Source: Aquabacter sediminis
Lineage (GTDB): Bacteria; Pseudomonadota; Alphaproteobacteria; Rhizobiales; Xanthobacteraceae
DNA: 64,000 nt
Reading direction: 5' to 3'
NCBI RefSeq assembly: GCF_028863665.1
Contig: NZ_JARBFX010000016.1
Coordinates: 1-64,000, forward strand
Position numbers and translations under genes: made by a program. The notes beneath the pieces were generated by a model, which made no database searches, had not been told where the DNA came from, and saw only the letters and a list, made by a program, of their open reading frames with translations. This document shows, piece after piece, positions 36,062 through 46,337 of the stretch (position 1 is the first letter of the stretch; every line of letters begins with the position of its first letter).

Positions 36062-36853
36062 CTAGTCCAGCTTGATGCCGAACCGAGCGGCCTGGCGCTG
36101 GACGAAGGCTTCCATGCGGTCCCGCCCCGGCTGTGTCAGTTGCACCAGGATGCGCCGCTTGTCGCGGGGATCGGGCACCCGGTCGATCAGCCCGGCATCT
36201 TTCAGGTCATCGATGCGGCGCAAGGCGGTGGTGGTGGGCGCGCCGGAGGCAATGCACAGGCTCGTGACCGAGATGGGTCGCCCGCTCGCCTCGGCCACCG
36301 CCAGGTCGAGCATCATCTCCCAGGCGGGATCGGAGAACAGGCCGGCCTGGAAGATTGCATCGCGATCGGCACGGGCCGCGACCAGCGCCTTGAGATAATT
36401 GGGCCGCGCATGCGCGACGGGCGCGAGCGCCTCCTCCTCGTCGCCTGCAGCGGCCTGGTCTTCCACCAGCGAGATGGCCCGCTCGATGGAATGGGCCACT
36501 TCCTCGGCCGACAGGGGCTTCTGAAGGAAGTCCACCGCATGCAGGCGCAAGGCCCCTACCGCCCGGTCCAGCGAGGCATGGCCGGTGATGACGATGGCCG
36601 CCATGGGCCGGTTGTGACGGCGCACCGCCAGCTTCTGCAGCAATTCGATGCCGTCGATGCGGGGCATCTGCAGGTCGGTCACAATGATCTGGAGCGCTTC
36701 GTGCCGCTGCACCAGGTCGAGGGCCTCCACCGCCGTCTCGGCCGTGCGGGTGGGAATGCCCAAGACGGTCAGGCCCTCGCTCAGTTCGGCGAGGATGTCC
36801 GGATCATCGTCGACCAGCAGAACCCGTGGTTCGCTCATTTCACTGACACCCAT
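36062..36853 (-). CDS. Response regulator with receiver and MarR-like winged-helix output domain
   Basis: A 263-residue regulator. The receiver (about 9-130) has acidic residues 15-17, phospho-acceptor Asp60 in IIVTDLQMPRIDG, and LQKPLS. After an Ala/Glu-rich linker, the C-terminal part (about 150-263) resembles a MarR winged helix: SVTSLCIASGAPTTTALRRIDDLKDAGLIDRVPDPRDKRRILVQLTQPG, with recognition helix and Arg-rich wing (DPRDKRR). Receiver-MarR fusions are unusual beside OmpR and NarL types. It follows the receiver-EAL gene by 29 bases, so the two probably respond to the same kinase. Start 36853, or Met at 36838. Confidence 0.85.
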   Translation of the reverse strand: MGVSEMSEPRVLLVDDDPDILAELSEGLTVLGIPTRTAETAVEALDLVQRHEALQIIVTDLQMPRIDGIELLQKLAVRRHNRPMAAIVITGHASLDRAVGALRLHAVDFLQKPLSAEEVAHSIERAISLVEDQAAAGDEEEALAPVAHARPNYLKALVAARADRDAIFQAGLFSDPAWEMMLDLAVAEASGRPISVTSLCIASGAPTTTALRRIDDLKDAGLIDRVPDPRDKRRILVQLTQPGRDRMEAFVQRQAARFGIKLD

Positions 36854-36882
36854 GAGCTTTCAACCTTCAACCTACAGCCATG

Positions 36883-38106
36883 CTATTGCTTGCCCACCAA
36901 GGCGACCAGCGAAGATTGGTGGTCCCCGCACTGGCCAAGCAAGGCGAGGAGATCGTCCGCCTTCATCTTGCGCGCCACGATGAAGCCCTGCACCAGATCC
37001 ACCGCCGAGCTTCGCACCAAGGCGAGGTCGGCGGGGGTCTCCACCCCTTCGGCCACCACATAGAGCTGAAGCCCGTGACCGAGGTCCGCGATGGACTGGA
37101 ACACGCTGCGCGCCTTGCCCCAGTCGCGCGCGTCGCGCAGCAATTCCATGTCGATCTTGATCTCGGTCACCGGCAGATTGGCGATCTGCAGGAGACCACT
37201 CTGGCGCTGGCCCACATCATCGAGGGCAAGGCCGAAGCCGGCGATGCGCAGCCGCGCCAGCGCCGAGAGCGCCTCGCTGGAGGCGATATAGAGCGCGTCC
37301 TCGGTCAGCTCGAACACAACGCTGGAAGTGGGAAGGCCCGCCGCCTGGACGATGCCGGTCAGCGCTCCCGCCACGCCCGCCGTCAGCAAGGCATCGATGG
37401 GCAGGTTGACGCTCACCTTGCCGTCCCAGCCCAACGCCCTCCAGCGGACGCACACCGCCACGGCCTCGGTGAGGACATGCTGGGTGATGGCGAGGGAGAG
37501 CGCGCTGTCGCTGGCGGCAGCCGCCAGAATCTGGGCGGGCCCGACAAAGCCGATGCCGGGGACAGTGCCGTCCAGCAGCGCCTCGGCGCCGGCAAAGGCG
37601 AGTGTCTCCGCCTGGACCAAAGGCTGGAACTGGACCGGAAGGCTGGAGTTGGCGAGCGCGGCGCGTAACGCCGCCAGCACGGCCTTGGGCTCGCGCACCG
37701 GCACAGCCTTGTCGCGCGTGGGCAGGCTGGCGTCTGCCTCCAGCAGGTGCAGCAGGTCCTGCGGATCGAACGGCTTGTGCAGCAGGCCGAGCACGGCCAG
37801 GCCATCCCGCCGCGCCGCATCCGCCACGGTGCGGATCACATCCTCGCCGGAGCCGCTCAGGAGAATGACCGCCGGCGCCTTGGGATGACGGGACAGATAT
37901 TTCAGCACTTCCATGCCGTCGATGGAGGGCATGGCCAGGTCGAGCAGCAGCACGTCATGGTCGGCCATGTCCGCATCGGTAAAGAAGCGGGCATCGCCGG
38001 CGGTGGCGACCCGATAGCCCTGGCCTTCCAGGAATTCCCCGAGGTCCTCGCGGAATTCCTGTTCGTCATCGAGAATGAAGACGGAGCGTTCGGGTGCCGG
38101 ATTCAC
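36883..38106 (-). CDS. Receiver-EAL protein (predicted c-di-GMP phosphodiesterase)
   Basis: A 407-residue response regulator. The receiver (about 7-125) has Asp13-Asp14, acceptor Asp56 (LLLDLAMPSIDG) and LHKPFD. The EAL domain (about 145-395) keeps the main metal and catalytic residues: E175 of EAL, N234, E266 in FELTE, D296-D297, K317 in IKID, E353 in AEGVE and Q373. Loop 6 is degenerate (DDVGQRQSG instead of DDFGTGYSS), so activity may be low or phosphorylation-dependent. Start is GTG 38106 with GGGGAGG 6 bases upstream. It lies between the histidine kinase and the receiver-MarR gene. Confidence 0.88.
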   Translation of the reverse strand: MNPAPERSVFILDDEQEFREDLGEFLEGQGYRVATAGDARFFTDADMADHDVLLLDLAMPSIDGMEVLKYLSRHPKAPAVILLSGSGEDVIRTVADAARRDGLAVLGLLHKPFDPQDLLHLLEADASLPTRDKAVPVREPKAVLAALRAALANSSLPVQFQPLVQAETLAFAGAEALLDGTVPGIGFVGPAQILAAAASDSALSLAITQHVLTEAVAVCVRWRALGWDGKVSVNLPIDALLTAGVAGALTGIVQAAGLPTSSVVFELTEDALYIASSEALSALARLRIAGFGLALDDVGQRQSGLLQIANLPVTEIKIDMELLRDARDWGKARSVFQSIADLGHGLQLYVVAEGVETPADLALVRSSAVDLVQGFIVARKMKADDLLALLGQCGDHQSSLVALVGKQ

Positions 38107-38442
38107 GGGCGCCTCCCCTGGAACGCGCGGGCCGGCCACGGCGCGGAGCAGGCCGGCGAACGGCCATTCCCGGTACGCGACTGCCTGGCCCTCTCCCGTT
38201 CGGACTTGCCACCCGGTCCCATGAAACGCCCCACTGATCCGGCAGAGCCTATGCGAGTTTTGCGACAAAGCCAGCCCGACCGCAACCGCAGGCGCGCATT
38301 TAGCTTTTTTGCCTTCACCCTACGGTCATAGACCGATGCCGGATCGCGAACCATTCGGACAAGCCCTGAGAAAAAAACGGGACAAGCCCCATCTGCCACG
38401 CAGCGGCGCGGCCGGGGCCGGTGCGGGGATGGGGAAGGAGGC
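38107..38442 (-). other. Gap between the histidine kinase and receiver-EAL genes
   Basis: A 336-base stretch with no credible gene. It is long for an operon, so the two regulators may have their own promoter here, but I could not single out one. The part around 38300-38390 is AT-richer than the rest. Confidence 0.35.
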
Positions 38443-40185
38443 CTATGCAGCGGGCGCCATGCCTTCAACCGCTACGGGAAGCGAGATGTCGAAGCGGGCC
38501 CCGCCCTCGGCATTGGTGGCATTGATCTGCCCGTCCATGTCCCGCAGCACGTTGCGGGACACCGCAAGGCCGAGCCCGGTTCCCTTGTCCGCCGGCTTGG
38601 TGGTCATGAAGGGCTCGAAGATGTGCTCCAGGATGTGGGGCGCGATGCCCCCCGCATTGTCGCAGACGCTGACATGGACTTGGCCATCGCGGGCGCGCGC
38701 CTGGACGCGCACGGCTGCGCCCGGCGGCACCTCGCCCGCACCCGTGAAGGCATCGCGGGCATTGACGAGCAGATTGACGATAACCTGCTCGAACATGGTC
38801 TGGTCGCCGCGCACCGAGAGATCGGGGGGCAGGTCGAGTTCCAGCACGAGGCGTATGTTGGCGGCGCGGTATTGCTCGGCCACGAAGCTCGCCGCCAGTT
38901 CGATGGCGAGCCGTGCGGCGAAGGGCTCCTTCTGGTCGCTGGGCATGCGGCCATAACGACGCACCTGGTCGGTAATGCGCTTGGCCCGGTCCACCTGGGC
39001 GCTGATGCGATCGAGCTTGCCCATCACCGCATCGGGCTCGCCGCCCATCTTCACGATGCGCATGGCATTGGCCACCGCCATCTTGATGACCGCGAGCGGC
39101 TGGTTCAGCTCGTGGGCGATGGCGGTCGCCATTTCGCCCAGACTCGCGAGCTTGGCGGTCTGCATGATCTGAAGCTGTGAACTGCGGATGCGCGTCGTGT
39201 CCGCCAGCACCAGCAGCAATTGGCGCCGCCCCTCCCACAAGACGGGGCTCAAGGCGCCGCGCAGGGAAATCACGTCGCCGCGGGCACGCTGGAAGGTGAG
39301 GTTGAGAAGGCCCCACTGGGGCTGTCCGGGGCTTTCGGCGGCATCGAAGGCGAGCTGCACGAAGCGCGCCCATTCGTCATCCTGCGGGGTCGCAGCCACC
39401 AATTGCGCCGCATGGGGATTGATGAACAGCACCTTGCTGGTCTGGGAATCGATGATGATGGTCGCCGCCGGCATGGCCTCGATGATGGCGCGCAGATTGT
39501 CCTGCATGGCGCGGGCCGAACGCTCAAGCGTCGCCAGTTCCGTCACCCGGCGGGTGTCGCGCACGGACTGCACCACCAGGATCACCACCAGCGAGATGCT
39601 GGCCATGATCAGCAGGGCGAACGGGATGCGCGCCGGATTCTGCGCCAGCTCCTTCTCCCGCTGGAACACCTTGTCGTTGAAGGCCACGGATTCCTGCAGC
39701 ACCCGCTGGAGCCCCACCTCCAACGGCTGCAGGTCCTTCTCCAGACCGCGAAGGAGGCCATCTATGGGCACGTCGGGATCGGGATGGGCGAGGCGGTCGC
39801 TCCACAGTGCCAGGCGGTGCTCGACGGCCATGAGCGTGGCCTGGCGGGTCGCGATGCTGTCCAGCTCCAGCATTTCCGAGGAGGAATGCAGGATGTTGAT
39901 GCGCGAGATCAGCAGTTCGAGGCGCAAGGTCAGGTCCTGCAGATTGGCAGGAGACGGCCGGTCGGTGGCATCGTGAAGCGCCGCCTTGGTCTTCAGGAAT
40001 TCAAGCTGGGCCTGATAGGTCGCCCACCCCGTGCTGCGGATGGAGGAATTGAGCAGGGTCCGCTGCGCAGTCTGCGCATCGAACAGCATGATGGTGGCGG
40101 CAAACAGCACCACGATCGCTCCCATCAGCGCCGCGGGAACGATGAAGGCGCGAAGCGAGCGGCGCTTATGGGACGACAAAGTCAA
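38443..40185 (-). CDS. Membrane sensor histidine kinase with PAS domain
   Basis: A 580-residue kinase. TM1 at about 13-34, a helical periplasmic domain of about 150 residues, TM2 at about 187-207, then a PAS-like domain (about 225-335, IIEAMPAATIIIDSQTSKVLFINPHAA) and the catalytic core: phospho-acceptor His358 in LASLGEMATAIAHELNQPLAVIKMAVANA, N-box NLLVNARDAF, and G-boxes DNAGGIAPHILEHIFEPFMTTK and GTGLGLAVSRNVL. The HELNQPL box places it with the NtrB/FixL-like group. Its start overlaps the end of the upstream periplasmic protein gene by 20 bases, implying translational coupling. Confidence 0.92.
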   Translation of the reverse strand: MTLSSHKRRSLRAFIVPAALMGAIVVLFAATIMLFDAQTAQRTLLNSSIRSTGWATYQAQLEFLKTKAALHDATDRPSPANLQDLTLRLELLISRINILHSSSEMLELDSIATRQATLMAVEHRLALWSDRLAHPDPDVPIDGLLRGLEKDLQPLEVGLQRVLQESVAFNDKVFQREKELAQNPARIPFALLIMASISLVVILVVQSVRDTRRVTELATLERSARAMQDNLRAIIEAMPAATIIIDSQTSKVLFINPHAAQLVAATPQDDEWARFVQLAFDAAESPGQPQWGLLNLTFQRARGDVISLRGALSPVLWEGRRQLLLVLADTTRIRSSQLQIMQTAKLASLGEMATAIAHELNQPLAVIKMAVANAMRIVKMGGEPDAVMGKLDRISAQVDRAKRITDQVRRYGRMPSDQKEPFAARLAIELAASFVAEQYRAANIRLVLELDLPPDLSVRGDQTMFEQVIVNLLVNARDAFTGAGEVPPGAAVRVQARARDGQVHVSVCDNAGGIAPHILEHIFEPFMTTKPADKGTGLGLAVSRNVLRDMDGQINATNAEGGARFDISLPVAVEGMAPAA

Positions 40186-40663
40186 TAGCCTTCACCTGCC
40201 AGACCATCCGGGTGCGGTACATCTGGCTTTGGAGCTTGGGATTGCGGTCCATGGGATACATGACCCAGAAGGGACCCTTCTCCCGCACCTTCATGGTCGC
40301 GCCATTGACGCGGATGGCGAGAATGGCCCCGTTCTGCTCCCAGTCCTCCGCCGGCACGGTGGCCATGTAATCGTTGAGCGCCACCACGATGGCCCGCTCC
40401 ACCGGCAGCGCGCGCTGCCCGGCGAGCATGGCCAGGCTCGGTCCCTCGAACGTGTTGACCCCCTGGGTCCAGGGCGTCTTGGTCGCGAAGGTCTCCGCAG
40501 GCAGCTTGGCCAGCTGCTCCAGGCTGACGGTCTGTTCGGACAGGATGGCGCCATTGTCCCGGATCCAGCGCAGTTGCAGCGTCTGCGCGTCGGCCTGTCC
40601 AGCCGCCGCGACCAGCACGAAGAGCGCCACGAGCCCCAGAAGGGTTCGCACATTCACCACCAT
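40166..40663 (-). CDS. Periplasmic protein with molybdopterin-oxidoreductase (sulfite oxidase-like) fold
   Basis: A 165-residue precursor. Signal peptide at 1-26 (VRTLLGLVALFVLVAAAGQADA). The rest resembles small members of the oxidoreductase molybdopterin-binding superfamily: TKTPWTQGVNTFEGPSLAMLAG, ALNDYMATVPAEDW, ILAIRVNGATMKVREKGPFWVMYPMD. There is no cysteine in the mature part, so the Mo-ligating Cys of sulfite oxidase is missing and redox catalysis is unlikely. It overlaps the kinase gene by 20 bases and may be its periplasmic sensing partner (inference). Start 40663 by position of the signal peptide; the frame upstream is not coding. Confidence 0.85.
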   Translation of the reverse strand: MVVNVRTLLGLVALFVLVAAAGQADAQTLQLRWIRDNGAILSEQTVSLEQLAKLPAETFATKTPWTQGVNTFEGPSLAMLAGQRALPVERAIVVALNDYMATVPAEDWEQNGAILAIRVNGATMKVREKGPFWVMYPMDRNPKLQSQMYRTRMVWQVKAIDFVVP

Positions 40664-40887
40664 GAGCCCCACCCCGACCTCGATCGGACCATGCCCCCCA
40701 CAGGCGTCGATCGCAGCGCAGATGCTGACATAAACCGCACCAGGTTGGGCGTGGAATTGGCTCCGAAATGGAAGCAAATGGGGGCAATCGCCACCGCAAC
40801 GGTGGCAAAGTGCGCGCGAGGGAGAAGCCCGCTGCGGCGCCGACCGGGCTTGCCCTTCGCCTTCGCCCCTGCGAGAACGCACCCATT

Positions 40888-42750
40888 ATGATCGTGCTCG
40901 ACGATATTTCCCTGCGCATTGCGGGCCGCCTCCTGTTGGACCATGCCTCCGTGGCCTTGCCCGAGACTGCCCGCGTGGGCGTCGTCGGCCGCAACGGCAC
41001 CGGCAAGACCACCCTCTTCAAGGCGCTGATGGGCGAGCTGGAGCTGGAAAGTGGCACCGTGCGCCTGCCGAGCCGGGCGCGCATTGGACGGGTGGCGCAG
41101 GAGGCGCCGAGCGGTCCCGACAGCCTGCTGGAGCGGGTGCTCGCCGCCGACACCGAGCGCGCCGCGCTGCTCCAGGATCGCGAGACCACCACCGATCCCA
41201 TGCGCATGGGCGAGATCGAGGCGCGTCTCATCGACATCAACGCCCATTCCGCGCCTGCCCGCGCCGCTCGCATCCTGGCGGGGCTCGGCTTCGACGAGGC
41301 GGCGCAGGCGCGGCCTTGCTCGGAATTTTCCGGCGGCTGGCGCATGCGCGTGGCCCTCGCCGCCCTGCTCTTCACCGAGCCGGACCTGCTGCTGCTGGAC
41401 GAGCCCACCAACTATCTCGACCTGGAAGGCACGCTGTGGCTCCAGGACTATCTGGCGAGCTATCCCCGCACGGTCATCCTCATCAGCCATGACCGCGACC
41501 TGCTCGACACCTCCGTCGACCACATCCTGCATTTCTCAGGCGGCAAGCTGAACCTTTATCGGGGCAACTTCACCCAGTTCGACCGACAGCGCCGCGAGCG
41601 CGCGCTGCTGGACCAGAAGGCCCGCAAGAAGCAGGAGGCGCACCGCGCCCATATGGAGGCGTTCATCGCCCGCTTCCGGGCCAAGGCCACCAAGGCGCGC
41701 CAGGCCCAGTCCCGCATCAAGGCGCTCGCCCGCATGGAGCCTTTGGCGGCGGAGGTGAACGAGCAGGAAGCGGCCATCTCCATCCGCCATCCCGAGCGTC
41801 TGCTCTCTCCGCCCATCTTGGTGCTGGAGAAGGTGGCGGTGGGCTATGAGCCGGGCAAGCCGATCCTGCGCAATCTCAACCTGCGCATCGATGAGGACGA
41901 CCGCATCGCCTTGCTCGGGCCCAACGGCAACGGCAAGTCCACCTTCGCCAAGCTCATCGCCGACCGCCTGAAGGCGCAGAGCGGCAATGTGGTGCGCGCC
42001 GACAAGCTGGAAGTGGCCTATCTCGCCCAGCACCAATTGGACGAACTGGTGCCCGGCGACAGTCCGGTGCAGCATGTGCGCCGCCTCATGCCCGACGCGC
42101 CCGAGGCGCGGGTTCGGGCGCGGGCCGCCGAGATGGGCTTTTCAGGCGGGGCCGGCGACACCAAGGTCTCCGCCCTCTCCGGCGGCGAGAAGGCGCGCCT
42201 CCTGCTCGGCCTTGCGGCCTTCAACGGGCCGCACCTGCTCATCCTCGACGAGCCCACCAACCATCTGGACATCGAGGCCCGCGCCGCCCTCATCAATGCC
42301 ATCAATGACTTCCCCGGCGCCGTCATCCTGGTCTCCCACGACCGGCACCTGCTGGAAGCCTGCGTCGACCGGCTGTGGATGGTGGGCGGCGGCACGGTGA
42401 AGCCCTATGACGGCGACCTCGACCAATATCGGCGCGAGCTTCTGAGCACCGCCGGTTCGGGCAAGATGTCCGGCGACGCCCGCAAGGGCGAGGAGGCGCC
42501 CGACACCTCCGCCTCGGAGGACGCCGCCGCCCCCTTGCGCAAGAAGGTGCGGGATGCGGAGGCCCTGATGGCGAAGCTTGAGAAGGACATCGCCGCCATC
42601 GACAAGCGCCTCGCCGACCCCAAGATCGAGAAATTCCCCAACGACGCCGCCCGCCTGAACAAGCAGCGGGAGGAGGCTGTGGACGCCCTCGCCCAGGCGG
42701 AGGAAGCCTGGCTGGAGGCGAGCGCGGAGCTGGAAGCGGCCACTGCCTGA
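40888..42750 (+). CDS. ABC-F family ATPase (YheS/Uup type)
   Basis: Soluble duplicated ABC ATPase of the ABC-F class, members of which act on ribosomes. The 620 residues hold two ABC domains: Walker A GRNGTGKTT at 34-42 and GPNGNGKST near 346; signatures SGGWRMRVALAALL and SGGEKARLLLGLAAF; Walker B LLLLDEPTNYLD and LLILDEPTNHLD; the ABC-F linker rich in Arg/Lys/Glu (about 240-300); and a C-terminal coiled coil (about 545-615, RKKVRDAEALMAKLEKDIAAIDKRL). No membrane domain. ATG 40888 is chosen because the conserved MIVLDDISLRIAGR follows. Divergent from the signalling cassette. Confidence 0.94.
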   Translation: MIVLDDISLRIAGRLLLDHASVALPETARVGVVGRNGTGKTTLFKALMGELELESGTVRLPSRARIGRVAQEAPSGPDSLLERVLAADTERAALLQDRETTTDPMRMGEIEARLIDINAHSAPARAARILAGLGFDEAAQARPCSEFSGGWRMRVALAALLFTEPDLLLLDEPTNYLDLEGTLWLQDYLASYPRTVILISHDRDLLDTSVDHILHFSGGKLNLYRGNFTQFDRQRRERALLDQKARKKQEAHRAHMEAFIARFRAKATKARQAQSRIKALARMEPLAAEVNEQEAAISIRHPERLLSPPILVLEKVAVGYEPGKPILRNLNLRIDEDDRIALLGPNGNGKSTFAKLIADRLKAQSGNVVRADKLEVAYLAQHQLDELVPGDSPVQHVRRLMPDAPEARVRARAAEMGFSGGAGDTKVSALSGGEKARLLLGLAAFNGPHLLILDEPTNHLDIEARAALINAINDFPGAVILVSHDRHLLEACVDRLWMVGGGTVKPYDGDLDQYRRELLSTAGSGKMSGDARKGEEAPDTSASEDAAAPLRKKVRDAEALMAKLEKDIAAIDKRLADPKIEKFPNDAARLNKQREEAVDALAQAEEAWLEASAELEAATA

Positions 42751-43037
42751 ACAGGGCGCCCCGGCTTCGATCGTTCCAGCTGGGGATTTTCGGCCGCCGC
42801 CAGGATCAGGTCCCGCCAGCATTTTCAGCGCCTGCCTGGAACCACAGGCGGGGGCCGATCGATATGTACGGGAACCATGTCGTCACCTGCCGCGTTCAAG
42901 CTGGCGGGGGGCTAAAGGATCGGCGCCACGGTCCCCCGTTCGCGTCCGTCCGCCGCCCAGATGAGCAATGCCCGCCATTCGCGCCTGGAATTTTTGTTCG
43001 CCCCGCTCCCCCCTCCGTCCCGGCAGGGGAGGCTGAC

Positions 43038-46000
43038 ATGGCCGACCCCATCGCCCCCGGCGACGCCCCGCTCTGGTACAAGGACGCGGTCATCTACCAG
43101 CTCCATGTGAAGTCGTTCTTCGATTCCAACAATGACGGGATCGGCGACTTTCCGGGCCTCCTCGCCAAGCTGGACTACATCGCGGAACTCGGCGTCAACG
43201 CCATCTGGCTGCTGCCTTTCTATCCCTCGCCGCGCCGGGACGATGGCTATGACATCGCGCTCTATGAGGGCGTGTCGCCGGACTACGGCACCATGGAGGA
43301 TGCCCGCCGCTTCATCGAGGCGGCCCATGCCCGCGGCATCCGCGTCATCACCGAGCTGGTGGTGAACCACACGTCCGACCAGCATCCCTGGTTCCAGGCC
43401 GCCCGCCGCGCGCCCAAGGGGTCGCCGGAGCGCAATTTCTATGTCTGGGCCGATGACGACCAGGGCTATCAGGGCACGCGGATCATCTTCCTGGACACCG
43501 AGAAGTCCAACTGGACCTTCGATCCGGTGGCCGGACAGTATTTCTGGCACCGCTTCTATTCCCACCAGCCGGACCTGAACTTCGACAATCCCGAAGTGCT
43601 GGAGCGCATCCTTTCGGTCATGCGCTTCTGGCTGGATCTGGGCGTCGATGGCCTGCGGCTTGATGCCGTGCCCTATCTCATCGAGCGCGAGGGCACGTCC
43701 AACGAGAACCTCGCCGAGACCCACGACATCCTGCGCAAGATCCGCGCGCATCTCGATGCCAATTATAAAGGTCGCATGCTGCTGGCCGAAGCCAATATGT
43801 GGCCGGAGGACACGCAGCAATATTTCGGCGAGAATGCCGATGAATGCCACATGGCGTTCCACTTCCCGCTGATGCCGCGCATGTACATGGCCATCGCCAA
43901 GGAAGACCGCTTCCCCATCACCGACATCCTCCGGCAGACGCCCTCCATCCCCGAAACGTGCCAATGGGCCATCTTCCTGCGCAACCATGACGAGCTGACG
44001 CTGGAAATGGTCACGGATGCGGAGCGGGACTATCTGTGGTCCGTCTATGCCGCCGACCGGCGGGCGCGGCTGAACCTCGGAATCCGCCGCCGCCTCGCGC
44101 CCCTTCTGGAGCGCGACCGGCGGCGCATCGAGCTGATGAATGCCCTTCTCTTCACCATGCCCGGCACCCCCGTCATCTATTATGGCGACGAGATCGGCAT
44201 GGGCGACAACATCCATCTGGGCGACCGCGATGGCGTGCGCACGCCCATGCAATGGTCGCCGGATCGCAATGGCGGCTTCTCCAAGGCGGACCCGGAGCAA
44301 CTGGTCCTGCCGCCCATCCAGGACCCGCTGTCGGGCTATTTCGCGCTGAATGTGGAAGCGCAGATGCGCGACCCCCATTCGCTGCTGAACTGGACGCGCC
44401 GCATGCTGGCGGTGCGCAAGGCCCATCCCTGCTTCGGGCGGGGCGGCTTCCGGCCGCTCTATCCCGGCAATCGCAAGATCCTCGCTTATCTGCGCACCTA
44501 TGCGGACGAGACCATCCTGTGCATCGCCAACCTGTCGCAGACGCTGCAGGCGGTGGAGCTGGACCTCACCGAATTCGACGGCCGCGTGCCGGTGGAAATG
44601 ATGGGCGGCACGCCGTTCCCGCCCGTGGGGCGCCTGCCCTATCTCCTCACCGTGCCACCTTATGGCTTCTTCGCCTTCAACCTCGCCGCCAACGTGGCCG
44701 AGCCCTCCTGGCACACCAGCCCGCCCGAGCAATTGCCGGAATTCGAGACCCTGGTCCTGCGCGCGGGCCTCGCCGACGTACTCTCCTCACGCAACAAGGC
44801 GATCATCGAGCAGGAGGCGCTGCCCGCTTATGTGCGCCGCCGCCGCTGGTTCACCGCGCCGGGTGACGAGACCGCTTTGCGCAAGGCCGATCGTGCGCCC
44901 ATCGACCGGGCGTTCATCGAATGGGCCATGCCGCTGCCCAAGGCGGGCGACCATGTGATGGTGGTGCAGATCGTCGTGGAAGCAGGCGGGGAAAGCGCGC
45001 GCTACATGATGCCGCTGGCCATCGCCTGGGAGGACGAGCAGCCGAGCCCGCTTTCCGTCCAGCTTGCCTTGACGCGGGTGCGGCAGGGCCGGCGCGTGGG
45101 CTATCTGACCGATGGGCTCACCCTCGACCAATTGCCTCGCGCCGTTGTGCGGGCGCTGCGCTCCGGCACGGTGCTCGAATTGCCCGACGGGGGCGAACTG
45201 CGCTTCGTGGCCGATGCGGACCTCGCCAGTCTGGAAATCCCGGAAGACGCCCCGGTCCAGCGCATCGGCACCGAACAGCCCACAGCCACCATCGTCATCG
45301 AGGAAGGTGCGGCCTTCAAGGTCATCCGCCGCCCGCATCTCGGCGCGCAGCCGCAATCGGAGATGATCCGGCGCCTCACCTCGCTTGGCTTCGAGGGCAC
45401 GCCGCCTTTGCTGGGAGAAGTGGTGCGCACCACCTCTGATGGGCGCTCGGCCGTGCTGGCGCTGATGCTGGGCTATGTGCGCAACCAGGGCAACGCCCGC
45501 AACTGGGTGCTGGACCAGGTGAGCCGCGCGCTCACCTCCTCCGCCCAGTCGGGCCGCGAGATCGAGCCGGCCTTCGAGGAGCAGATGTCGGGCATCATGC
45601 CCTTCCTGCGCCAGACGGGGCGGCGGCTTGCGGAATTCCATGCATTGATGCGGACGCAGACCGACGACCCCGCCTTCGCGCCCGAGGCCTTCACCCGCGC
45701 CGAGGCGGAAGCGTTGGGTGAGGCGGTGGCCGCCCTTCTCGACAGCGCCTTCCATGCGCTGAAGGACCCGGCGGGCCTGTCCGCGGCCGATGCCGCGCGC
45801 GCGGAGGCCATCTTGCAGGTGGGAACGGACCTGCGGGCGGTGGCCAGCACGCTTGCCGGCAGCCTGTCCGGCACCCCCAAGACGCGCATTCACGGCAATC
45901 TGAATCTCGGCCAGGTGCTGGTGCGCGGCAACGATGCCTGCCTCGTCAATTTCGGCGACGAAGCCGGCAAGGCCAGCCCGTGGTTCGACCTTGCCAGCCT

Positions 46001-46337
46001 CATGCGCGCCCTGTCTTCCGCCTCGGCCGCACTGGTCAACGCGCCCCACGAGACCGTGGGGCTGATGACCGAAGCCGCGCGCACCGAGCTTCTCGATCGC
46101 TTCGCCAGCCGGGCCGAACGCGCGCTGCTGGGTGGCTATGCGGACGGGGCCGGGGGCCTGGAGCGGGCGCTTATCGACCTGTTCCTTCTCGAACTGGTGG
46201 CCCAGGAGATCTGCGGCTCCGGCCTCACGCCCGCACCCGCGGTGCGTGCGCTCCACGGCTTTGCCGTGCGCTATGCGGGCGCCGTCGATCCCGAGTTGGA
46301 GGACACCCCGACACCGCTGGAGGAGGCCACCTCATGA
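43038..46337 (+). CDS. treS: Trehalose synthase-maltokinase fusion protein
   Basis: Bifunctional enzyme of 1099 residues. The N-terminal GH13 domain (about 12-560) interconverts maltose and trehalose: nucleophile Asp209 ([13 protein letters not shown]), acid/base Glu251 ([10 protein letters not shown]), and His317-Asp318 ([13 protein letters not shown]). The C-terminal half (about 600-1090) is a Mak/Pep2-type maltokinase with RRRWFTAPG and the kinase-like segment [15 protein letters not shown] (catalytic-loop-like) and [11 protein letters not shown]. Start ATG 43038 has AGGGGAGG upstream. It overlaps glgB (ATGA). Maltose-1-phosphate made here would need GlgE, which is not in the window. Confidence 0.95.
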   Translation: MADPIAPGDAPLWYKDAVIYQLHVKSFFDSNNDGIGDFPGLLAKLDYIAELGVNAIWLLPFYPSPRRDDGYDIALYEGVSPDYGTMEDARRFIEAAHARGIRVITELVVNHTSDQHPWFQAARRAPKGSPERNFYVWADDDQGYQGTRIIFLDTEKSNWTFDPVAGQYFWHRFYSHQPDLNFDNPEVLERILSVMRFWLDLGVDGLRLDAVPYLIEREGTSNENLAETHDILRKIRAHLDANYKGRMLLAEANMWPEDTQQYFGENADECHMAFHFPLMPRMYMAIAKEDRFPITDILRQTPSIPETCQWAIFLRNHDELTLEMVTDAERDYLWSVYAADRRARLNLGIRRRLAPLLERDRRRIELMNALLFTMPGTPVIYYGDEIGMGDNIHLGDRDGVRTPMQWSPDRNGGFSKADPEQLVLPPIQDPLSGYFALNVEAQMRDPHSLLNWTRRMLAVRKAHPCFGRGGFRPLYPGNRKILAYLRTYADETILCIANLSQTLQAVELDLTEFDGRVPVEMMGGTPFPPVGRLPYLLTVPPYGFFAFNLAANVAEPSWHTSPPEQLPEFETLVLRAGLADVLSSRNKAIIEQEALPAYVRRRRWFTAPGDETALRKADRAPIDRAFIEWAMPLPKAGDHVMVVQIVVEAGGESARYMMPLAIAWEDEQPSPLSVQLALTRVRQGRRVGYLTDGLTLDQLPRAVVRALRSGTVLELPDGGELRFVADADLASLEIPEDAPVQRIGTEQPTATIVIEEGAAFKVIRRPHLGAQPQSEMIRRLTSLGFEGTPPLLGEVVRTTSDGRSAVLALMLGYVRNQGNARNWVLDQVSRALTSSAQSGREIEPAFEEQMSGIMPFLRQTGRRLAEFHALMRTQTDDPAFAPEAFTRAEAEALGEAVAALLDSAFHALKDPAGLSAADAARAEAILQVGTDLRAVASTLAGSLSGTPKTRIHGNLNLGQVLVRGNDACLVNFGDEAGKASPWFDLASLMRALSSASAALVNAPHETVGLMTEAARTELLDRFASRAERALLGGYADGAGGLERALIDLFLLELVAQEICGSGLTPAPAVRALHGFAVRYAGAVDPELEDTPTPLEEATS

